This document shows, one piece after another, positions 35,401 to 47,400 of a DNA stretch of 64,000 nt (its first letter is position 1; the number at the start of each line of letters is the position of its first letter). The stretch is from Catonia carolina. Taxonomy: Eukaryota > Arthropoda > Insecta > Hemiptera > Achilidae. The notes under the pieces are model-generated. The model did not search any database. It saw only the letters and a list, made by a program, of their open reading frames with translations, and was not told where the DNA came from. Made by a program: the position numbers and the translations under genes. The DNA lies in assembly GCA_035578175.1 (NCBI GenBank), contig JAQMRL010000014.1:16006274-16070273 (forward strand). The letters are read 5' to 3'.

Positions 35401-38400
35401 ACAACAACAAATAATAAATAAATAAACAAATATACAAACCTGAGAACAAATTTATGTTTCCATCTGTCTTTAAACGGACAAGTATGGTTAATGGCGACAA
35501 AGAATTCATCATGTGGATCCAAAAGTTGTCCGTCAACCATCCAATGGCAAATCAATGCAAATAATGGTTTAATTGCCTAAAAAATGAACAAATTATTCAC
35601 ATTTTATAAGAAAAAAATGTATCGAAAACCTCACAATTTTCACAACATGAACAATAAATTATTTAATGCGATGACAAGATTCTTTTTTCCAGCAATAATG
35701 GGATAAAAAATTAGCAAAAATATTCCACCAGTAAAAGACCTGTGATCACTTCTGATTTCTTTAAAGCATTTATCAGACATGTTAAAGCATCTAAAGTTCT
35801 GAAAATTTGTCTTATCCACAATCATCAGAATATGTACATTTAAAAAATTTAAACTAAATTTGTTTATTTTCATCATAAAAATTCAGAGATATAAGTTTGA
35901 CTTTACTTAAGAAAAGAAAGAGAATAATATAATAGTTCTATTTATTCAAACTAATTGCTCTTTCTCTTGTGTCAGCTAAAATTTTTTTGTTAATATTGTC
36001 ATCGAAAGTCTGCTTCATCCTTTGCCATTAGATGACATTTTATTTTAATTGTTTTTTATTTATTTTTTAAACTATTTTCTGTTTTTGTATATTTACGTTA
36101 GGAAATTTTGTTGTATTTTTTTTTGTAAATTTTTGTTTGTTTTGTTTTATGCAAATTTAGTGTAGATATAAAAAGGTGTTATTATAGGTAATAGAATAAA
36201 TAAAATAAACCAACTCATACCCGCGCACAGGCTGGACCTATGCGAGTATTAGGAAATAAGATAGGATAAGATTCATTGTACTTGTTTTTAGCAATAATAA
36301 ATAAATAAAAATGCAGTCCTGGGTTCGAATCCCACTCAGGCACGGCATATTTTCGTTACAAAAAATCATTTTATCCTCCATTGTACAATAGTTACACCCC
36401 AACGTCGTCACTAATGACCGTTGTAGTTGATGTGACGTTAAATAAATAAATAAAAAAAATAAATAAATATATTATTTACTTACACCAGCTATAAGAAACT
36501 TAGCAACATTCTGAATGAGATCGCCATGATGTAAGAAAGGATAACACGCAGATATGATAGCACCACCTGATTTATTACTGCTAGCTTGTGCAATATCACA
36601 TATGCATTGCAGTGAATGCATCGGATCTTTAGCCCAAAAAAATAGCCTCCGTAATGTCAATGAAGAATAACCTAAATTCTCTTCAGTCATGGGCGAGTCT
36701 TCATTGAGATACAAACCTTGCTGCAACTGAAAACAAAAATCAAAAATGTTACTTAAAAATTTTATGAATTTTACATTTCTTTCTCGTTACACTGTAAATA
36801 TAGTCACTTGAGTCACAAGTTTGCCCTTGTTTGCAATGAGAGGTGAAGGGGGAAAAGCATCAGTGTGCATGCGCAACTGTTTTTATTTTAGTACGACAAA
36901 CATAACTTCATTCAAAAATAAATCTTTACAATGCATCCTGCAGTTTGAAATTATTTCTATTTTATATAATGAATTTATATAATAATTTCACTAACCTTCT
37001 TTTAAACTGCGTCACCTTTATTTTTATTCTTACTTACACGTGTTTTGGTGGATCCACAATCATCAGAGTAAATAAAAAAATTGAAACTAAAAAAAAGTTT
37101 TTTTTTATCTCACTTATTTAAAATTTACAGAAGATGATACATCTTCAGTCATTTGTATAAAACTGTTTTATACAAATGACTGAAGGTGTATCATCTAATC
37201 CTTGATAGTAAGAAGAAGAAGAAGAAAGCATTAATCCGGTTATTTTTTAGCCGAACCTCATTCTACTACTGGTAGAAAGAACTTACTGGTTATTGTAAGG
37301 AAGAGGACCTAAAAAATTTCAAATTCACTTACAGTTAATGACTAACATACCTCAGAATGTAATGAAGCAACAGCAGCGTAATATTCGGATAGCTTGGATC
37401 GTATAGCGAACGCTAACCCCTGAGCAACAACACCCTTTTCAGTTTGTTGATCACATAACGCACGAACTCTGTTGTGAAGATATCCAAGTTCCATTAAATG
37501 AGATACTAAGTGATGTTGTGGTACTCTTGCCTGTAAAACAATTATTTACATTTGTTAACAAAAATTTCAAACAATGTAATACTTTTTAATTTCTCTTGCC
37601 CTATACGAATATATAGGGAAGGAAAGTATTGTTTTCATGTCGATTTTTCATCAGATAAAACACATTTTCAGGCCCCCCTGAACCCAAAAAACATGTTTTT
37701 AGCTATTTGCGTATGAACAAAATATCTCAAGAATGGAATGTAGTAACCAGCTGAAACTTGTAACTTAAGTTAGATACCACTACAGGACCCGACATGAACA
37801 TTTTCATCAAAATCGGTCAATTGGAAGTACCTACCTACCTATAATGTTCACTAATTACGGTGGCATGTAGGGAGGGTAGCGAGACAAAGAGAGAGAAAAT
37901 ATGTTGCGTTCGTCGTTCCCCTCAACTCATTTCAATCAGTGCACAGTGTTCAAGCGGAATTATGACAATAAAAAATCTGGTGTGAAACACTCACACAACT
38001 TTCTCTTGCCAATATAAATAATTAACAATAAACCTAATATTAGTAATAAAACATTAGAAATAAACAAAAAACTAACCTCAATAAACATAACCTTATTTTA
38101 ATCATGAGTGAAAGACGCAAAATGAAAATCGAACTCAGTTTGGCTTAAAAATACGGAAAATCACTCTTTCACGCTAAACTAGGCTCTGTAGAGAAAAATG
38201 TTCTAAATAAAAGTTGCAGATCTTTTAATTTTCTATATATTTGATTATATACGTTTTTATTATAAAATGCATACTAAGGCCGAAATGAGGTGTAAAAGAC
38301 ACTAATCAGAGTTATCTCCTCTGAAAGTAATGAATTTCATTATACAGCCAGACCCTGTGGTGAATGAAGTGAAGGTGTCATTTGCAGAGTGGAAAATATG

Positions 38401-41400
38401 TGCTTTTCAGAGGGCCCAGCATGCTGATAAGTGTACTTTTCCATTTAGTGAGGAAGGCAATGGTAAACCACCTCACTCCTCGTTTTACTTAGTAAAACCT
38501 CTAGAGGTTCAAACCAGCCTTTCGGCTGATAACCTAAACAACAACAACAAGGCCGAAATATTAAAAAAATCGATTTTTCACACGTTTTCGTGAGAAAAAA
38601 AACAGAAAATTGCTAATTACTGCTAAACTAAGCATTATACAAAAAAATGTTTGAAATAAAAGTTGTAGGTTTTTAAATTCTCTACAACTTTTATTATATA
38701 AATTTTTTTGCTAAATTGCATATTAAAGCCGTAATCTTAAAAAAACTTTGTTTTTACGTGAAAACAGCCTCACCAAGAATTTCAGCGAACATGACGCCTA
38801 CCCTATCTTGTAGAGAATAAAAAATTGAGTAAACCAGGCGATTTTTTAAAAAATCGTAGGACCAATTTTTGAGAAAATTGCAAAAAAGTGAAAAATTACA
38901 CGAATAAACTACTACTTCCGGTTGACCGATTTTGATGAAAATGTTCGTGTCGGGTTCGGTAGTGGTATGTAACTTAAGTTTCAAGTCCGTACGATGTTCC
39001 GTTCTTGAGATATTCTGTTCACACTCACCCACACACACAGACCAATCGCTAAAAACATGTTTTTTGGGTTCAGGGGGTCTGAAAACATATATCCGGTGAA
39101 AACTCGATTTCGAAAAATCGACATGAAAACAATACTTTCCATCCTATATATTCATATAGGCAAGAGAAAGTGAAAATCGGTAGTGAACTCTGCCGGCCAG
39201 TTTCGTTCACTACACTCTAACAAGCTCATTTTTCATAAAAAAAAAACATGAAAAAATTACTTTCGCTTCCTAATGATTCTTATTTTATTATGCTGTAAAT
39301 GTTATTATACACTGATATTTAGATAAGATACGCCCATACAAAGTTAGACGTTTAAATCTCATCACATTCTTTGCGTATCAAGTAATATAACTTTTTTCCC
39401 GGGATGACATAACACGCGTTTTATTATTTTGTTATAGAATATAAAATTTTATCTGTAATTTGATAAAAATGTTGAGTAATATGTTGGGTGGAAACAGATA
39501 TAATAAACGAGCTTGAAAAAAAATCACTCTGAAGGGACGTCAAAGACAGATCATCGTGCCTGGTGTCTCCTTCCTGTTAGTATTCCACGAAGCTGAATCA
39601 TTTTTTATAGTTGTGAACTTTATACAATTTTTTGAAATCAATTACACCAGCCTAATATCAGTTAGTTAGGCCTAATATCAGTTGTATGAAATTTTAACAC
39701 AAAGAACCGCTTAGAAAATATAAGAAAAAGAGGGTATGACGTCACTCTCTTTCAGGCCTGTTAAAACGAATGGTACATCATTTAGAAAAAAACTTACTGC
39801 CTATTACCCCAAATTGAATCGCAGACATTATTCCCTGAATTTTGTGCAAGCACAACTAATTGGCTTTAGATTAAAAAATTTTTTTTTATCTAAATGACTG
39901 AATGGAAACACCTTTCTAAATTTTTATTTTAATTTTTAAAAATATGCTCTGACGAAGGTGGTACCACCGAAACGCGCGCAAGTTTTTTAAACTTCAATTA
40001 GCAACCAAAGGTAAGGTGATAAATTTCATTTACACTGTAATTTATATTAATGGTTGGCAGGATGCATTTCAAAAATCTATACTTATAAAAGAAGAAGTCC
40101 TGACTGACTGACTGATTCATAATCAACGCACAGCCGAAACTATAATAGTTACAGACTTGAAATTTGGAATTTAGCTTTCTTATGTTGTGTAAGTGCGCAC
40201 TAAGAAAGGATTTTGCAAAATTTTGATTTTAAAGGGAAGAAATAGCAAAAATTCCCCCCCACTGATGCGAGGATAAGGAATCAATGCGAAGCGCTACGCT
40301 TACGGCTGGTTCTCCAACACACATTTACCCCTTCCATAGGCATATTCCATAGCTCACCAGTACTTGTCGTTGCACACTTTCAGACGGTAGGCCTATTTGA
40401 CAGTCACTGTGATAGCGTCAAAAAAACCATTTTATTTAAAACCTTTCTTCTCAGAACAAACTATCGTACTACTGTGCTTTAGTCGTTACTCACCGTTCTT
40501 CTAAGAACGAATTTTGTTAACTTAAATCAATTATTTAATGATAGTGATTTGAAATCCAAGAACACATTTTCAGTAACTAAATATTACTGTTATTATATTG
40601 AATGTGGATCTAGGGCGCAGGCCCGAAAAAAAGCATACAGTATTTGACAGCCACCAAAACAAAAAAATTACAAATTTAGGCTTCATATTCAGAATTAAAT
40701 GATTTGAACGGTCTATTTATAAAAATTTTCAATTATTTCAGTTTTATTTATTAAATAAATTTGATTGCAAATCTATTATGTAAAATCCTAATAAATAATT
40801 TTGCAAAATTTTGATTTTAAAGTGTAGAAATCGCAAAAATTTTGTCCTATAAGAAATACACATAGGTAGCCTATACTTAATATTAATTTAAAACTTGCGC
40901 GGGCGAAGCCGCGACGGGGGACGCTAGCTTATTTATAAATCAAAAACATAACCTTATTTTAATCATGAGTGAATGATGCAAAATGAAAACAAACCTCAGT
41001 TTGGCTTAATAATACAGAAAATATCTCTTTCACCCTAAACTAGGCTTTGTAGAGAAAAATGCTGTAAATAAAAGTTGTAGATCTTTTAATTTTCTATAAA
41101 TTTGATTATATATGACACCTAAGGCTGAAAATTTTAAAATATCAATTTTTTACATGTTTTCGCGAAAAAAAAACAAACAGAAAATCGCTACTTACCGCTA
41201 AACTAAGCGTTATACAAAAAAATGTTTTAAATAAAAGTTGTAGGATTTTAAATTCTCTAAAAGTTTTATTATATATATGTTTGCGCTTAAGTGCATATTA
41301 ATCTTAAAAAAACAATTTTTTTACGAGAAAACAGACTCCCCAAGAATTTCAGCAGACATGGCGCCTACCCTATCTTGTAGAGCATAAAACCTTTAGTAAA

Positions 41401-44400
41401 TGAGGCGATTTAAAAAAAAATCGTAGGAGCCGTTTTTGAGAAAATCGCAAAAAAGTGAAAAATGACACGAATAAACTACTACTTCCGGTTCACCGATTTT
41501 GATGAAAATGTTCGTGTCAGGTCCGATAGTGGTATGTAACTTCAAGTTTCAAGTTCGTACGATGTTCTTTTCTTGAGATATTTTGTATACACACACAGAC
41601 CAATCACTAAAAACATGTTTTTTCAAACAGACTGGCGTAAAAACAGTACACTATCAAAATCTTTTCCCTTACATATATAACGTGTAATATCCATACATCA
41701 CATTTTGTTGTGGGTTTTACGTGTAACAATCTCTTAAAATACTCTAGTATATTTTATTTGAAAAATATATGTATATTTTTATCGATACAAACAAATTAAA
41801 TACTTACCAATGGGTCAAGTTTAAAACCATACTGAGAATCTTGCTTTACAACCTTTCCTTCGATACCTTGGAAGCATAATATAAGTTCTTGAAGAAGTAA
41901 AGTTTCTGTAGCTTCAAACCTCCCTAACAACAAAACAATTAATGTTAAATATAACTAATAATATTGAATAACAAGACACTAAGGATTACAGAAAGTTTTA
42001 TACTATTTTTCAAAGCTGATGAGGTCTGAACGTTTGCATTGCCCCCTACCCACTTTATAGCTAGCCACTGACTTGCCAGCAACGATGCCAATACTTGCTC
42101 TTGAAGCTCTGTAAAATATTTCGTCGGTCATTTTTTTGGTCTTTCAATAATAATTATAACCAATAAACATACAATCAGCTGATTATACAAGGGCTGTCCA
42201 GAATGTAACAGACATTTTGAAATAAAAAATAAACTAAGTAAACAAACCAATTTTTATTACGCACATTTTTAAGATTAACTCTTAGGCTATTTTTCTACGT
42301 AATCGCCAAGTAAATTAATGCATTTATCGTAACGTGGTACAAGCTTTTCAATGCCCTCTTTGTAGTAATCTGCCGCCTGCGAGTTCAACCACTGGTTTAC
42401 ACCGGCATGGAGTTCAGCGTCAGTGTCGAAGTGTTGCGAGCCATGTCTTCATTGCTGGGAACAGATGGTAATTGCTCAGCGCCAAATCCAGACTATACGG
42501 GGGATGATTAAAAACTTCACGTCCAAAACCTTCCAAGAGCTCTTGAGTACGTTTGGCTGTGTGTGGACAAGCATTGTCGTGGAAAAACGAAACTTTCCCA
42601 CTAAGTTTTCCCTGACGCTTGTTTTGTATCGCGCATCTTAATTTTCTGAGTGTTTCGCAATACCTCTGAATTGATTGTTTGGCCTCGTTCAAGGAAATCA
42701 ACTAAAATCACTCCATGAGAGTCCCAAAACACAGTAGCTATGATTTTTCTCGCTGATAGCGTCTGTAGACACTTCCTCGGTTTCTTGGGCGAATGCGTGT
42801 GACCCCACTCCATCTGCAACTGCCTCACTCGGCTTTCACTTATTATTCCTTTGCCGTACACGTCACAAATCTGGCGATAAATTTCAATCGGTTTGTAATT
42901 TTTTGACAGATAACGCGGAATGAGCCAGCTTGGTGGAGAACCCATGGTTTGTCCTTCCACATTTCGGGACCTTTTTCAGGAACCCAGTGAAGGTACACAA
43001 TCCCATGGATATTAAAAAAAACAATCATCATTGCTTTAAATTTTGACTTGCTCATTTGAGCTTTTTTGGCTCTCGGTGAAGTTCGGCTCTTCCAGTACAT
43101 GGATTGGCGTTTCCTTTCCAGATCATAAGTAAAAAACCACGTTTCATCACATGTTATTCTACCTGTTCCCTAAGGTGAAATCTACATTAAAAGGGACAAG
43201 ATTTAAGTCTGTGAAAGCTGTAAAAGAGAAAGCGGCACGTGTCCTGAAGGAGCTTATAGAAGATGACTTCCAGCTCTGTTTCCAACAATGGAAAATTCAC
43301 ATGGAGCGTTGTAGGGATAGAGAGAAGGAGTGTATATTGAAGGAGACAATAAGTGATTATGTATAAAATAAAAGTAAAATTTTTTATGTCAGTCTCGTTA
43401 TTTAATAGCCACACCTCGTATTTACACTAAAATTCATGCTAACATAACTTACACAATATTTTATTACTTCCACTGGCACAATAATTTTATGAGCAAAATA
43501 TTGCAATATAATATGACTCACCAGTAAAAGGTGAAGTCAGAGTAGTTGGTTGTCTCGAATGAATTCTTGGTACACTTACTGGTCGGTCAGGTAGTGTTGC
43601 TCTAGACGACTCTGTGAAACAAAAGACAGTTTAAAAATCTGTTGTGAAACACTCACACAACTTTCTCTTGTCAATGCAAACAATTAACAATAAACCTAAC
43701 ATCAGTAATAAAACATTAGAAATAAACGAAAAACTAACCTTAATAAACATAACCTTATCATATATGAAAGATGCAAAATGAAAATCAACCCAGTTTGGGT
43801 TAAAAACATGGAAAATCGCTCTTTCACGCTGAACTAGACACTGCACAAAAAATCACTTTAAATAAAAGTTGTAGATCTCTTAATTTCCTATAAATTTTAT
43901 TATATACACTTTTGTCGTAAAATGCATACTAAGGCCGAAATTTTAAAACAATCAATTTTTCACACGTTTTCGTGAAAAAAAAAGAAAATCGCTAATTACC
44001 GCAAAACTAAGCGTTATATACATAAATGTTTGAAATAAAAAAAAGTTGTAGAATTTTAAATTCTCTACAACTTTAATTACGTATATAAATTTTGCGGTAA
44101 AATGTAGCTATAATAAAGCTGCAATCTTAAAAAAACAATTTTTTTACGTGAAAACAGCCTCACCAAGAATTTCAGCAAACATAGCACCTACCCTATCTTG
44201 TAGAGAATAAAAAATTGAGTAAACCAGGCGATTTTAAAAAAAAATCGTAGGACCAGTTTTTGAGAAAATCACAAAAAAGTGAAAAAATATACGAATAAAC
44301 TACCACTTCCGGTTGACCGATTTCGATGAAAATGTTCGTGTCGGGTCCGGTAGTGGTATGTAACTTAAGTTTCAAGTTTCAAGTTCGTACGATGTTCTGT

Positions 44401-47400
44401 TCTTGATATATTCTGTTCACACACACACACACTCACAGACCAATCGCTAAAAACATGTTTTTTGGGTTCAGGGGGTCTGAAAACGTGTAGATCCGGTGAA
44501 AACTCTATTTCAAAAAATCGACATGAAAACAATACTTTCCTTCCTATATATTCGTATAGTCAAGAGAAAGTAAAAATGTAACCTTACTTTATTCATCAGT
44601 GAATGATGCAAAATGAAAATCAATCTCACTTTAGCTTAAAAATATGGAAAATCACTATTTCACGTGTGCTAAACTAGGCTCTGATGAGAAAAATGCTCTC
44701 AATAAAAGTTGTAGATCTTTTAATTCCTATAAATTTTATTACATACACTTTTGTCGTAAAATGCACATTACAGGCCGAAATCTTAAAAAATTCATTTTTT
44801 GACAGATTTCCATGAAAAAAAAAAAATTACAGAAAATTACTAATTACCGCTAAACAAAGCCTTACACAAAAAAATATTTGAAATAATAGTTGTAGACTGA
44901 TTGTGTACAACTTTAATTGTACACATTTTGCCCTAAAATGCATTTTAAGGCCGCAATCTTAAAAAAAAAATTTTTTACGAGACAACAGCCTTTCCAAGAA
45001 TTTCAGCAGATCTTGTAGAGCATAAAAAGTATAGTAAATGTGACAATTTTAAAAACAATGGTAGGAACAGTTTTTGAAAAAATTGCAAAAATAGGAAAAA
45101 TGATACTTTTATTCGCTCCAATTGACCGATTATGATAAAAATGTTCGTGCCCGGACCTCCAGTGGTGTCTTACTTAAGTTTGAAGTTTAAACTTCATACG
45201 ATGTTCTGTTCTTGAGATATTCTGTTCACACACATACAGATCAATCCCTAAAACATGCTTTTTGGGTTCAAGGTGTCTGAAAACTCAATTTTAAAAATCG
45301 ACATGAAAACAATACTTTCCTTCCCTATATATTCATACAGGCAAGAGAAAGTAAAAAAATCTGGTGTGAAACACTCACACAACTTTCTCTTGCCATTGCA
45401 AATAAAGACCAATATAACCTAACATTAGTAATAAAACATTAGAAATAAACAAAAAACTAACCTCAAAAAACATAACCTTATTTTAATCATGAATTACAGA
45501 CGCAAAATGAAAATCACCGCAGTTTGGCTTAAAAATACGAAAAATCACTCTTTCACGCTAAACTATAAACTAGAGAAAATTGCTTTAAATAAAAGTTGTA
45601 GATCTTTTAACTTGATTATATACACTTTTGTCGTAAAATGAATACTAAGGCCGAAATCTTAAAAAAATAGATTTTTCACACGTTTTCATGAGAAAAACCA
45701 GAAAATCGCAAATTACCGCTAAACTAAGCGTTACACAAAAAAAATAATTGAAATAAAAGTTGTAGGATTTTAAATTGTCTACAACTTTTATTATATACAT
45801 TTTTGCGCTATAATACATATTAAAGCCATAATCTTAAGAAAAAAATTTTTTTACATGAAAACAGCCTCACCAAGAATTGCAGCAAACATGGTGCCTACCC
45901 TATCTTGTATAGCATAAAAAATTTAGTAAACCAGGCGTTTTTAAAAAAATCGTAGGACCAGTGTTTGAGAAAGTCGTAAAAAAGTGAAAAATTACGCGAA
46001 TAAAATACTACTTCCGGTTGATCGATTTTGATGAAAATGTTCGTGTCGGGTCCGGAAGTGGTATGTAACTTAAGTTTCAAGTTTCAAGTTCGTACGATGT
46101 TCCGTTCTTAAGATATTTTGTATACACACACACACACACACACTGACCAATCGCTAAAAACATGTTTTTTGGGTTCAGGGGGCCTGAAAACGTGTAAATC
46201 CGGTGAAAACTCGATTTCGAAAAATCGACATGAAATAATACTTTCCTTCCTATATATTCATACAGGCAAGAGAAAGTAATAATGTAAATTTTGATAATTT
46301 CACAATATTTACCTGAAATATGTCTAGGTCTTCGAGGAGTAGATATACAACTGAGAGATTCGACTGGTGTGCGATGACTCAGCGAACCCAACGGAAAGTA
46401 TATTTGATCTACGCCATCGAAACTAGTTGAAACCACAGTACGAGGAGTTGCTTCAGTAGTCTGGATAACAAACAATAAACAAAACCACTTTATAAAGTAC
46501 AGGATGATTATGAAATGAAATATACGAGGGTTCATCAAAAAACAACGGGAATTTTTAAATTTCACTGGCCTTGTAAATCTAATTTCCAAAATTTTTCTTT
46601 TACCTTGTTGGTATACCTGTTTCTAACACATGTTTACATTTGCAGCGATTTTGAATATACAGTTTATTGTTAGTAGTTGAAAAGAGTACATGTGCTTGCA
46701 TTCGCTCTGCGATTTATTACTTCCGAAAAAATGGACAAAATTAAATTTTGCATGAAAAATTATATCTAGAGTAGTACCACATTTAAAATGTTGACAGTGG
46801 CTTTTGGTGAATCTACTATGAGTAAAATAAGACTTTACAAGTGGTAAAAACGGTTCAAAAATGACTGTGAAAACGTAGACGACCGCCCTGAACACCCTAG
46901 CACATTGATTAACAACGACAGCGTTGTAGAAGTGAGGAAAATGATTCTGAAAGATCACAGAACCACTATCAGAGTGGTTGGTATATTATTTGGATCATAT
47001 CAAACAATTTTTTCTGATGTTTTAGGCATGAAACACGTGGGAGTAAAGTTTGTTCCGAAATTACTGAATTTTGAAGAAAAATAACGTCGATATCACCCAA
47101 GAATTGCTGAATGAAGTCATCAACAATGATCCAGAATTTCTGCAAATGGTCATAACAGGTGATGAAACATGGGTATACGGCTACAACGTTGAAACCAAAG
47201 CCCAGTCACCCCAATCAATGGAAGCTGCCTTAAGAGTAAAGACCGAAAAAAAATCAACAAGTCCGATTATATGTGAAAGTTCTCATCACATTTTTTTTAT
47301 TTTCTTCTAATGGTGTAGTGCATTATGAGTTCCTCCCACATGGTTACTTAGTCAATAAGGAATACTACTTGGGAGTTATGCGTCGTTTGCATGAAGCAAT

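Noticed and set aside
38754..39038. ORFs of 60-120 codons on the minus strand of many family B copies (MKLKLHTT-type)
   Set aside because: They recur because the repeat recurs. They begin in the hairpin/CA region, are broken differently in each copy and have no domain.
43187..43414. Small minus-strand ORF over the transposase end
   Set aside because: Shadow of the plus-strand transposase C-terminus.
46077..46589. 170-codon ORF on the minus strand
   Set aside because: It overlaps GCP3 exon 4 in frame, but its ends are family B and mariner sequence read through the intron; the real exon is 46313-46460.
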